Below are positions 20,272-30,536 of a stretch of DNA of 64,000 bases, one piece after another. The stretch's first letter is position 1. Every line of letters starts with the position of its first letter. The notes under the pieces were generated by a model. The model saw only the letters and a program-made list of their open reading frames with translations, made no database searches and was not told the DNA's origin. A program made the position numbers and the translations under genes. This DNA comes from Cutaneotrichosporon cavernicola (taxonomy: Eukaryota > Basidiomycota > Tremellomycetes > Trichosporonales > Trichosporonaceae): the NCBI RefSeq assembly GCF_030864355.1, contig NC_083397.1, forward strand, positions 2,914,001 to 2,978,000, given 5' to 3'.

Positions 20272-20781
20272 CTAAGGCCAACCATCCTTGTTGCTGCACG
20301 TCTCGCGGCTGATGCCAGTTCGCGGAGGCCACTCGCCAAACATGTCCTTGTACAGATGGCAAGCCAAGTAGCACATGCTCTCTTCTTCGACATCCATGAT
20401 TCCCCACTTGAGAGGCTGGGTGAATACAGCCTCGTAGTGTTTCCGGCCTGCAGCGACAACAAAGCCGCGAGTGTAAAGGAAACCGTCATCGCTCCCGTCG
20501 AGCGCCTCGTGGACGTCTTCCCGGTCGAGGTCGTACAGCGCGCGCTCACAATGAGCGTCCCATGCGGCCAACTGCGGGGCATTATACTGGCGGAGAATGA
20601 TGCGGAGCGCTTCGAGCATGGCCTCTGTGTGCTTGTTGACAAGGGTCTCGGCGGCTGCGAGGCGTTCCTCGGCGTTCTCAGAGAGGAGGAGGGCCCGAGC
20701 ACTGCTGTCGTCGATGGTGGACCAGGCACGCTCGATGGTGCCCCAGAAGTCGTCGCGGGTGGGTAGTGAGGGAATAGTCAT
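20272..20781 (-). CDS. DUF4240-like protein, array copy 14
   Basis: Intronless, 169 aa, and the member with the best-preserved DUF4240 signature: TRDDFWGTIERAWSTIDDSS at the start, EAMLEALRIILRQYNAPQL, AAWDAHCERALYDLDRED, then GSDDGFLYTRGFVVAAGRKH, and a C-terminal CHLYKDMFGEW. It lies at the far right end of the array, as copy 1 does at the far left; these two outermost genes are the most alike in motif content. It is transcribed divergently from the Zn2Cys6 regulator starting at 21039, with 257 bases between start codons. Confidence 0.83.
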   Translation of the reverse strand: MTIPSLPTRDDFWGTIERAWSTIDDSSARALLLSENAEERLAAAETLVNKHTEAMLEALRIILRQYNAPQLAAWDAHCERALYDLDREDVHEALDGSDDGFLYTRGFVVAAGRKHYEAVFTQPLKWGIMDVEEESMCYLACHLYKDMFGEWPPRTGISRETCSNKDGWP

Positions 20782-21038
20782 TGTGATGGGAGGAGAGACA
20801 GATACGACATTTGGTTTTAGGTTTGACCAACTGCTGACGCGACGACGCGACGACGATTCCTAAGGCTAAGGGAACGGAATCAAATGCAATGGAGATGTAA
20901 GGGCTACTCCGTTTGATACCAGTTTGCCGCCGGCTATGGCCCCGTGACCCCTTGGAATCAGTCACCACTTTGGACGAATCCAATCAACCAAAGCAACTCG
21001 ATTCATTCGACACAACATTCATCCATCCTAGTTCCCAG

Positions 21039-23803
21039 ATGGCAGAGTCATCCAAGCGCGGCACCATCATATTCAACTCTGGTGAAGACCTCAGGCCAGA
21101 TGTACCACAGCGTGAGGATTCCCACTCCCACTCTCACTCTGAATCACACTGACCGCAGGTGCCTGCGTGAGCTTTCATTGCTCGACTGATCCCCAGTCTA
21201 ACCCCAGGACAACTGCCGCCGCCACAAGATCAAGTGTGTTGGCAAGGATGACCCACCATGCAAGCGATGTCGCCATATGCGCCTTGAGTGCCGCTTCCAA
21301 ATGCCACCCGTTCCCCGCGCCGTGCTTGAAGATAACGAGGCAACCAAGAGGTGGGCAATCCCAAGCACTAATGTCAAGCCGCAAACTGACCACAGTCGGC
21401 TGGCTGAGCTCGAAGGACATGTTTCCGGCATCTTTGACAAGCTCGATCAAATGAGCACCGCGTTAATCAAAATGAACAGCCGCGCCGAGCGCGAGTCAAA
21501 ACGAGACCGGCCCTCGCCACCCTCCCCGCGCACAGTAGAACCGCCATTTACTCTTCCATCTGTGGTGCCTAGTAGCGCACGCCCTCCGTCCTTGACATCT
21601 CGTTCGAGCCACCAAGAGTACCCCTCCCCTACAGGTCTGAAACGTGCCTCGCCGTGGTCGACGAACGACAATGTTCACAACCCATACATGGACACAAACC
21701 CTTCTCCGCAAGCTTCTCTCCGCTCCGTCACACTCGCCAGCGTCCCACCGGTCCGTTCGCCCACGCCTCCGCTTAGCGACGACGATCCTCTCGACGTTGC
21801 CCTTTCCCGCGAAAGAGATCCTATCCTCGCTGCAGATGGCGACCACTCGATGGCATACACTGAGGACGACCGTCCCATTAAGAGACGGCGGACGGCCGAC
21901 ACTCCCCGATCTCTTCAAGCAGCAACTACTCCCGCCAGCAGCGATCCATTGCGCGGAGTAGCGGACCCGGTTACCACAGGTTTACTCTCAGAAGAGGATG
22001 GTCGGCGCCTCTTCGATGTGTGAGCTTGGTCAAGTCATGAGGATCCCTAACCGCAGCTTCTTCAAGTCCGCCTACCCGTTCACACCAGTGTTTGACCCGA
22101 CACGTGACACCTGGGAGAGGTACGCCACATCGGAATGACACCGCTAACGGCTGCTTGCGCGAGCGCTCCCCGTACTGCATCAGCGTGATGCTGCTCATAG
22201 CGTTAAGACAGCGGGAAGCGGCTGGAGCGGCGTCCGACCTCACCACGACGCTCTCGGACGAGGTCGAGCGAATGAGTGCGTGCCGTTCGGTCTTTGCTGA
22301 CGCCAGCCAAGCTCACGCTCTATGCTCCCGTGACGCTCGAGGTTCTGCAAGGAATGGCTATACTCATATCATACTCGGACAACGCATGGCGCATTTGCTC
22401 TCACGCCATGGCGCTTGCGTGAGCCCACATATTGAGTGCAACTGACAACAGCATCGACATGCGGCTTTACCGATGCCTACCATATCTTCACAAAATCCGG
22501 TCTGAGGCTCGGAAACCGAACTTGCTGTTAGAGCGACAACGCTCCCTCGTCGTCGGTGCCCGCATCTGGCTTTCCGTAAGTCCGCTTCCTGATTCAAAGT
22601 TGACCTAAGCTTGTGCGCCAGGCCTACGAGTAAGCCAATAGGTCACAGTCGCCTCTGACATCAGGATGAGTTTCAATCACGCCCTGCCAATTCTATTCCC
22701 CTCCGACAGAGGTCGCCGCACCGCATTCAAGCGCGAGCTGCTTGATCACCCGCTCTCAAATTTGTACGATACGCGCCTTGTCATCTCTGTTGAGATGTGT
22801 GAAGTCCGCGGTGAGCTGTTCCGCCCTCTCAAGGTTGCTGACTACAGAGAGCAGCTTCCGCCCGTTCGACACGGCCGACGACCCTGCCGAAATGGACGTC
22901 CTCCTGCGAGAGGCTAATGAGGGGATGGACGAGCTCGATACGCATTGGAGCGCGTATTACGGTGCGCTGATCATTCTGCGTTGGCTGACCACAGACGCGC
23001 TGGGGTTGCCGCAGGACCACTTCCTACGCATCGAATTGAGCAATCAGCGCGCGTATAGTGTGCTCTACACCAACTCTCCGGCATGGAATGGCGTTCAAAA
23101 GCCGGAGGATGTTTGCCGCCTCAGTACAGAGCGGCAGCGATGGGTCACCGCGGCACTTGGGGCTGCAGCATTCCTCGTGTCGTCTGTCGCTGGGCGGCTC
23201 GACAGCGCCGAGTTTGGGAACCACAACTTCCGTGAGCCATTGGTGTAACAGAGCTTACTTACCCTAGACGTCGGCATCATCGCAACTGCGCGCTACCTCA
23301 TCCGCATGTGCGAGCTCCTGCCCGATGCTTGTGATGCGCACGAGATAGCGCTATCCATCGATCGCCTCCTCCTCAAGCTGCCGTATCCGTTCTCGGGATT
23401 CGCGGAAGGCCTCCGCCGAACGCTTGCACGCGCACGAGAGAAGGGCATTCTCCCATACACCCAGATGAGCGCCGCCGCGGCCAAGCGTCCCGTGCCGTCT
23501 CCCCAACCCGCCTCGGAACAGCAAATCGCGCCGCTACCAGGGCTGAACCCATTCCCATGGCATGACCCGGTGCAGACTCTTGATTTCACCCAGTTCATGG
23601 ATGCCCCAACATCCGGCGCTCCAACAGCACAGAGGCCGCGTGCGGACTCGATCGTGTGGGCGGAAGACTTTGACCTCGCGGCTTGGTTCCCCGGCGCTGC
23701 CGATACCGCCGAGCCCCTGCCGCTAGACTTTACGGCTCTCGACGTTGACATGGCCAATCTCTTCCCGGCCGCACCACAGGTGTGGTTTGACGGGTCTCAG
23801 TAG
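21039..23803 (+). CDS. Zn2Cys6 fungal transcription factor 1
   Basis: Eleven exons: 21039-21111, 21159-21166, 21208-22019, 22057-22119, 22154-22275 (or 22184-22275), 22307-22418, 22452-22575, 22622-22629, 22665-22810, 22848-23231 and 23268-23803, about 795 aa. Splicing builds the zinc cluster RACDNCRRHKIKC, then CKRCRHMRLEC, near residues 25-56, followed by a Ser/Pro-rich linker and a fungal regulatory middle region (FFKSAYPFTPVFDPTRDTW, TLYAPVTLEVLQGMAILISY, MRLYRCLPYLHKIRSEAR). Two exons are only 8 nt long. The fourth intron seems to end in TG at 22153; with that site the family motif LRERSPYC is kept, while the nearest in-phase AG (22183) would delete it. It could regulate the downstream GGT-like gene or the divergent copy 14. 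Confidence 0.88.
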
Positions 23804-24456
23804 AAGCCGGGTGAGGGGTGTTTGTACATCTGGGCAAGGAACTGGTGTTCGTCTGCATCCTCTGGAATGGCGGTATGTCTCGCATTATAAGCGGGAAGCT
23901 GTATTCAGTTCAGCCGAATCCGCTGTTTACGACGCTGATCAGATGGTGGGAGCGAAAACTCGACGTCGTCTTGCAGGATCGCGCTCGTATGCTCGTTACA
24001 ATGTCAGACGATGAGGATCTATCGCTCTCAACGCTCTATGTGCTTGTATACTCTGGTCGAGGCGATAAGGCAACTCCTATACACAATGTTTAACACGCCT
24101 ATTTCCCATCGCGTGTCGAGGTCGTCGAGGCGCGCGAAGCTTGACCACTCCAATGGGCTGATTGGCGCCCGGTTATGGCCCCGGCTACAGCCGGCCGACC
24201 CCACCTCCACCTCCACCTCCACCTGGTCCAAGGACAACAGTCCTCTTGTCAGAGAACGAGCGCTCAAACTGCTGCGCATATACTACCGCACAGACAGGGC
24301 CGAGACATGTTGCGCGCCTCGGGATATCGGCTATGAATCTAGGTATTCAGACCAACGCGACTCGTCGTAACAACATGACCGACTCGGCCCCGCAGGCTGC
24401 AGCCTCGGTCAACTCAAAGTTGGATTGTTGCCATCTCACACTCACACTCACTCAAC
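23804..24456. other. intergenic, with CCACCT repeat
   Basis: Promoter region of the GGT-like gene. A (CCACCT)4-like tract lies at about 24203-24228. A proline-rich reading through it is repeat noise. No gene is supported. Confidence 0.45.
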
Positions 24457-26346
24457 ATGACCATGTTGCCAGATTTCCAACGCTTTGAAGCGCAGAGCCG
24501 CCGTTCGACTGTATTCAGTGCGTCGATCTGTAATTGTTGCTGACGGCAGGCTCGAAGGGTGTCGTCGCATGCTCGCAGCCGCTCGCGGCTTCGGCCGGCA
24601 TGACCATTTTACGCCAGGGAGGAAATGCCGCCGACGCAGCTGTGGCCATGGCTGCGGCACTGAATGTGACTGAGGTGAGCTACTCCCCATACTCTGCTTA
24701 CGCTGCCTGTGAACACTGGTATCGGGGGTGACCTGTTTGCGCTCTACTGGGACGCAAAGGAGAGGCGCGTGCGTGCGGTGAATGGGTCGGGACGGAGCCC
24801 GAAGGCTCTAACCCTGCAAAAGGCTGGCGAGCTCGGCCTCACGGGCCAGCGTATCCCGTACGAGAATGCCAATGCTGTCACTGTCCCCGGTGCAGCGGCT
24901 GGTCTCGTGGAGATCCAGGAGCGTTTTGGTGGTGGAAAGCTCTCGCTGTCCGAGGTGCTTGCCCCGGCCATTGCGCTCGCTGAGGATGGATTCCCTGTGC
25001 ACCAGATGAGCTCGTACGAATGGGTCGACTTTGAGCCGCGCCTCCAGCAGGTCGCTGCTGAGCCCCAGAGCGGAGACTCGTACCCTTTCCTCATTGATGG
25101 CAAGGCGCCGCGCCCAGGACAGTTTTTCTCCAATCCCGACCTCGCCAAGACTCTCCGCCGCCTCGGCAAGGAGGGCAAGGATGCATTCTACAAGGGCGAG
25201 GTGGCGCAGAAGATTGTCGACGCGATCACGAGCCGTGGCGGTGTCATGACCCTTGATGATCTGGCCGCACATGCGACCGACTTTGTCGAGCCCATCTCGT
25301 ATACATACGGCGAGAACGAGCAGCTTACAGTACACGAGTGCCCTCCAAACGGGTCTGGTCTGGCCGCCCTCATCGCCCTAGGTATCATCGACACCCTGCG
25401 GATGGACGGTATTGTTGACTTTGCAACGATGGAGGAGGGAAGCGTCGAGTGGTTCCACACGCTCATCGAGGCGCTCCGCCTGGCATTTGCCGATGTGCAC
25501 GCCCACACTGGTGACCCGGACTTTGTCAAGGTGCCCGTGGAGCAGATTCTGTCTAGGGTAAGCGAGGCCGTGGGAGGAGGGTACGCTGACACCAGGACTA
25601 CCTCCGCCAGAGGGCGCGTCTGTTCAACCCCCAGGGCACGGCAAAGGTCAGCGCGGGTGCGCCTCCGTCTAGCGACACGGTTTACTTGACTGCTGCGGAC
25701 TCGGAGGGCAACGCCATGTCATGTGAGTCGCCTACTGGTCCCGCTGACACCAGTTATCATGAGCAACTTCCTAGCGTTTGGCACGGCAATCGTTCCCAAC
25801 GGGTGTGGCTTCACGCTGCAATCCCGCGGATCGGCGTTCAGCCTCGACCCCGCCTCGCCGAACCGACTGGAGGGCGGCAAGCGCCCCTTCCACACCATTA
25901 TCCGTGCGTTCTTTCTTCAACAGCAAACACTGATGATAGCGGCCATGGTGACGCGCGGTGACGAGCTGTTTATGTCTTTTGGTGTCATGGGTGGAGCAAT
26001 GCAGCCCCAGGGTCAGGTACAGGTGCTTCTGAACCTGCTGCATAACGGTCGGCAGCCGCAGCTCGCCCTCGACGCTAAGCGTTTCCTCATTGGTGGAACA
26101 GGGCTGTGGCAGTCCAAGGACCCATACTACAACACTTGTGTCGCGATCGAAGACGGTGTGTCCGAGGAAGTGATCAAGGCGCTCGAAAAGCTGGGACACC
26201 AGATCCAGCGCGTCAAGGGCTCGGACCAGATCTTCTTTGGTAAGGGCCAGGTCATCCTCCGCACGGTTGATGAGCGCACAGGCAAGACGGTGTGGGCCGC
26301 CGGCAGTGACTACCGCGGTGACGGGTGCGCTATTGCCCAGTTCTAG
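24457..26346 (+). CDS. gamma-glutamyltransferase-like (Ntn) hydrolase
   Basis: 585 aa from exons 24457-24517, 24550-24674, 24706-25557, 25596-25722 and 25754-26346. The GGT fold is recognisable from [80 protein letters not shown] and, after the processing site, [17 protein letters not shown], whose Thr (about 374) should be the autocatalytic N-terminal nucleophile; [16 protein letters not shown] follows. There is no signal peptide or membrane anchor, so it resembles the cytosolic bacterial-type GGT/acylase branch rather than classic secreted GGT. Intron 2 (24675-24705) apparently uses a TG acceptor: only that join keeps both VTE and the invariant TGIGGD. Likely gamma-glutamyl or related amide hydrolysis; the substrate is inferred. 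Confidence 0.88.
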
Positions 26347-26584
26347 AGGTCTGTGGAGAACATGAAATGGAATGCGCACTTGCGGGCTGGAATGCTGGAA
26401 TGCAGGGGTTTAGAGAATGAGATGCAGCTGGTGGGAGCAAGTGTCGGGCCGAGATCGGGATCCTGGCGCCCCATTCTCGGCGCATTTTCGGACTAGATGA
26501 CCCTTCCTCTTCCTCTTCTGCCAGTTATCAACCCATCATGCCGTGCTACGTGTCTCTACCTCCCCCATTCCCACTTCAGAAACT

Positions 26585-27590
26585 ATGCCCAAGCCACTCG
26601 TGACCCACCTCTACACTGCCGACCCATCGGCGCATGTCTTTGACGGCAAGATCTACATCTACCCGAGCCATGACCGGGAGAACGACCATGTCTTCAACGA
26701 CAAGGGCGACCAGTACGACATGGTCGACTACCACGTACTCTCACTTTCTGAGGTGGGCGGGGAGGTGACGGACCATGGGGTTGCGATTAGTGCAAAGGAC
26801 GTGCCTTGGGTCGATAAACAGATGTGGGCTCCCGACTGTGCGCGTGGCAAGGACGGGCGGTATTACCTCTACTTTCCGGCGCGTGCGCGTGATGGTGAAT
26901 GCTGATGAAAGGGGAGGGCTGACAGCAGGTATCTTTCGCATTGGCGTGGCGGTGGCTGACCGGCCCGAGGGCCCGTTCAAGCCCGAGCCCGAGGCGATGA
27001 AGGGGTCGTTCAGTATCGACCCGGCGACATTTGTCGATGACGACGGGACCGCGTATTGCTACTTTGGCGGACTGTGGGGTGGGCAGCTGCAGTGCTACAA
27101 CTCGGACGGCACAGAGTACAACCATGACGCTCCGGAGGAACCAAGTGGCAAGGGCGTCAAGGCGCTGGGCCCGCGTGTTGCGCGCCTCCGCGATGACATG
27201 CTCGAGTTTGATGAGGGTGTCCGTGAGCTCGTCATCACGCTCCATGGTGAAGCCGTGCAGGCGGACGACCATGAGAAGCGCTTCTTCGAGGCGGCATGGA
27301 TGCACAAGCACGCGGGCAAGTATTACTTCTCGTATTCGACCGGAGACACACACCTCCTCGCGTACGCTATTGGTGATAGCCCGTACGGCCCCTTTGAGTA
27401 TGCTGGCACGATTCTAGAGCCTGTACTAGGATGGACGACGCACCACTCGATCGTCGAGGACTTTAAAGGCAAGACGTACCTCTTCTACCACGACTGTGAG
27501 CTCAGCAAGGGAGTCGACCACCTTCGCTCAGTCAAGATGCGCGAGATCAAGTATGACGAGGACGGCAAGATCATCAAGCAGAAGCCATAG
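26585..27590 (+). CDS. glycoside hydrolase family 43 (beta-xylosidase / arabinofuranosidase type)
   Basis: 323 aa, exons 26585-26894 and 26929-27590. Five-bladed beta-propeller GH43 features: catalytic base Asp in HLYTADPSAHVFDGKIYIYP, substrate-side WAPDCARGKDGRYYLYFPA, the pKa-modulating Asp in GSFSIDPATFVDDDGTAY, and the acid Glu in RFFEAAWMHKHAGKYYFSYS; GWTTHHSIVEDFKGKTYLFY closes the propeller. No signal peptide is seen, so it probably acts inside the cell on imported oligosaccharides. It opens a block with GH36, an oxidoreductase and GH115, consistent with hemicellulose use. Xylosidase versus arabinofuranosidase cannot be decided from the sequence. Confidence 0.9.
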
Positions 27591-27650
27591 TGTCATAGCG
27601 TGTGACATTGTACAAAAGTTGCACAAGCTACAGAGGTCTGATGCGATCAA

Positions 27651-30008
27651 TCATTCGATGCTGATGAGCACGTCCCACACGTCGCTGTCGCTGGTTGGGT
27701 GGTTGTTCGAGTTGCCAACGTCGACAGTGAGGAGGAACACGCCTTCTTGCTTGTGCTTACTGAGCGACTCGAGCTGGGTCACTTTCACCACCTCAGGGCG
27801 CTTGTCGATCAGTGCTGTGGCGCTGGGCTTGAACGGCGCATCTACGACGATGCCGAGCGTGCCCGCGTACTTTAAGCGGACAGTAATGGAGTCTGGTGTC
27901 AGCTTTCGCGGGACCACAGCTCACTAATCGAGATTTCGAAGCCGTCGAGAGCAGCAGGACCAGCAAAGTGGTTGATGAGACCAAGCACAGCCGTAAATCC
28001 GACAGCCTGGTGTTGACAAGGTACAATCCAGAAGCTCGCCGCCGTGAGCATGGCAAGGTCATCAATGTGCCCAATCGCGCCCTTGTCGCCTGGTATTAGA
28101 ACCGAAGCCCCCATGACGCCGGGTTGTTCAACTCCGACGCGCGCGACAACGTAGTGCTTGTCGATCTCGTGCCCGATCGCGTCCTCCACGTCCGCGACGG
28201 TGATGTCGTCGACCACGCGACACGGCTTGTCGTATCCGCCGCGCACGTTCCAGCAGCCGAGGATAGTGTGAGGGCCGACAGTTGCGGCGGCCCACTGCCC
28301 GCTCCCGTCAGCGTAGTCGAGGATACTGGTGTCGAGCAGACGGCGGGCGAGCGGCTCAGCTGCGCGAGAAGCCTTGAGCACGCGCGCGACACCACCCTTG
28401 TCCCGGGAAACCAGGCGCCAGAGGAGCTCGGGGTCGTGCTCGCCGGGCTTGTCCGTCAGTAACAGAGGGCCAGGGAACAGAGCCCGCAGTAACGCATGTG
28501 CGTGAGGGTGCTGCTGGGTCGTCATGAACATGTCCGCGTCCGGGACAGTACATTGGGCGTTGGCGATTAGGGTGTTCATGAGGTTGGTGAACAAGTGTTG
28601 TTGGTGCGCGTATGGCGAGCGGCCAGTGAGTCCAAAGTCGTCCGAGTTGCGCCAGATAAAGCTGCGACCACCCGTGGTCAAGCCGAGGCCTTGTGGGCCA
28701 GCCCACATCGGCTCGCTGTGCGACATGCAGTGGATGACGCGGTCGGGGCCGAACACGCGCTCTGCTGCAGTGTACATCGACTCCCAAATGTAGAGAGCCT
28801 CGTGAACGCCGTCGACGCCGTCAAGGGCAGTGACGGCCGCCTGGTTGTCGACTTTGAGGAACGTGATGCCAGCATTGTGCAGCTGCTTGAACCAGTCGCC
28901 CCAGAACTCGGCCGCGCGCTCGGGAGGCGGAAGGACGTAGAACGACTCGCCGCTGGGCATGTGGTTTGGCTCGAGCGCGTCCTCTGGGCAACCGCGCCAC
29001 CACTGCCGCGACGCGGGGTACTTTTTACACCCGTACTTGTCGACCAGCGGCGAGTCGGGGTGGATCCCGTCCCAATAACCACCTGTGAGGCTGGCGTCAG
29101 CTTGCAAGATCCGTTCAAATACCAACGACTCACGCAATCCACGCGCCAACGTCCACCTCGCCAGTCCACTCCACGCTCCCAAGCCGCTCCTTAACCATGT
29201 CCACGATGCCTTTCATCCCACCCGCACCGATCTCCGGCTTGGCGTCGAAGCTCCAGAGCCCGCGTCGCCGGTCATCTTCCCCCGACTTGTCCCGGAAGTG
29301 GCGCTTGTCGTGCCACCCGTCGTCGACGATGAATGTCTGGATCGGGAGGCGAGCGCCGACCAGAGTGTCAACGAGATGACGTATACTTCCCTCGTTGACG
29401 TTTCGACCTGCATTAGCTCATCCCTGCAACACCACTCACCTTCATGCAGAGCGTTCCAGGTGCAGAAACCAACGCCGTCGAGAGGTCCAGGCTTGAGGGG
29501 CAGGTACGCTGGCGGCTTCTTCATCAGCCACTTGCGGGCTTCATCGACAGCGGCGCCGCATAGTGCGGCAATGTACCGTGCGTTGTGGGTGCGCGATACG
29601 ACCACAGCCACCCGCCCGTGCCGTGAGTGACTTGAACCGCGGACGTTGACAACAAGGCCGTGCGTGGCCTCGCGTGAGAGGTTTGCAAGTCCGGTCTCGC
29701 TTGAGACAGGGAGCACGCACACGTATTCGTCCCCGTTATGAAGGAGGAGCATATGTACCGTGTTCTCCTTGAGCTCGTCGAGGGATGCAAGACGCTGTGC
29801 CTCGATCCACGTAGGCCTACCGTTAGGGGCGCAGGTGGGGTACTCACCGCGGACGATACCACGCCCATCCACCGGCGTCCGGCCTCAAGTGAGGGATGGA
29901 GACGTGAAACGCCTTGTGCTCGGTTCCGGGAGGAACTGAGACGACGGTCAGGTGTGAGGTGATGCTGGTCATTGTAATATCGACATTGAGGGTTGGGGCC
30001 GTTGCCAT
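27651..30008 (-). CDS. GH36-type alpha-galactosidase / raffinose synthase-like (Sip1) protein
   Basis: 739 aa from exons 30008-29848, 29816-29440, 29407-29134, 29090-27925 and 27892-27651; introns are 31, 32, 43 and 32 nt. The N-terminal part carries GFCTWNALHEGRNVNEGS and TFIVDDGWHD, typical of the Sip1/raffinose-synthase branch of GH36. The nucleophile is the Asp in ITFLKVDNQAAV and the acid/base Asp is in FIWRNSDDFGL; CMSHSEPMWAGPQ lies between. A C-terminal beta-domain ends VGNSNNHPTSDSDVWDVL. An in-frame upstream ATG at about 30152 would add a Ser/Thr-rich leader, but I chose 30008 for its direct continuity with MATAPTLNVDI. It is convergent with the GH43 gene, 60 bases apart. It probably hydrolyses or transfers alpha-galactosyl groups. 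Confidence 0.87.
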
Positions 30009-30536
30009 GATGGGTAAGCTCCGGTGAGAGGCGCAGTGAGGAGGACGCGGAGACTGAGAAGTCTGAGAGGCCATAGAGGACACCCACTGTCTTGTCATGG
30101 TGGATGTAGCTGACGTTGCGGTTGAGCAATGAGCCACCGAGGTGGACGCAAGCATGATTAGATGGAGTTTGTTTGGTGTGATCATCTCATGACGTCACAA
30201 CGTTACAATCACACCCAAAGCCACGAGTCAGCTCGGGAAGCCTACCACGACATGCTCCAACGCACATCTCGCCATCCCATATCTATCCTCGAGAGCATCG
30301 TTAGCTATCCCCACTCGCTATCGCCTTGATGTGTATTGATTGGCAAGAGCGATCTTAAGTGGTCCCCCCATCCGACATCGGTCCGAGGACGGACATGGTC
30401 TCCGGACTCGGACTCGGAGATCAACACTACTCATCATACTCTGGCCCGGAGCCGAATATCCACCGAGCTCTGCGCATATAAGAAACACTCACCTGCTTAC
30501 TATCTTGCCAGCTCACCCATCATCTCATCTTGCATC
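30009..30536. other. divergent promoter region, GH36 and oxidoreductase
   Basis: Shared 5' region of two divergently transcribed sugar-metabolism genes. It contains paired GGTCCGAGGACGGAC and CTCCGGACTCGGACTCGGAG stretches at 30390-30420 that include CGG/CCG triplets of the kind bound by Zn2Cys6 proteins. A possible TATA-like GCATATAAG lies at 30474. Confidence 0.35.

Noticed and set aside
24162..24488. Proline-rich small protein upstream of the GGT-like gene
   Set aside because: It depends on a CCACCT repeat, lacks an ATG start, and overlaps the GGT leader.
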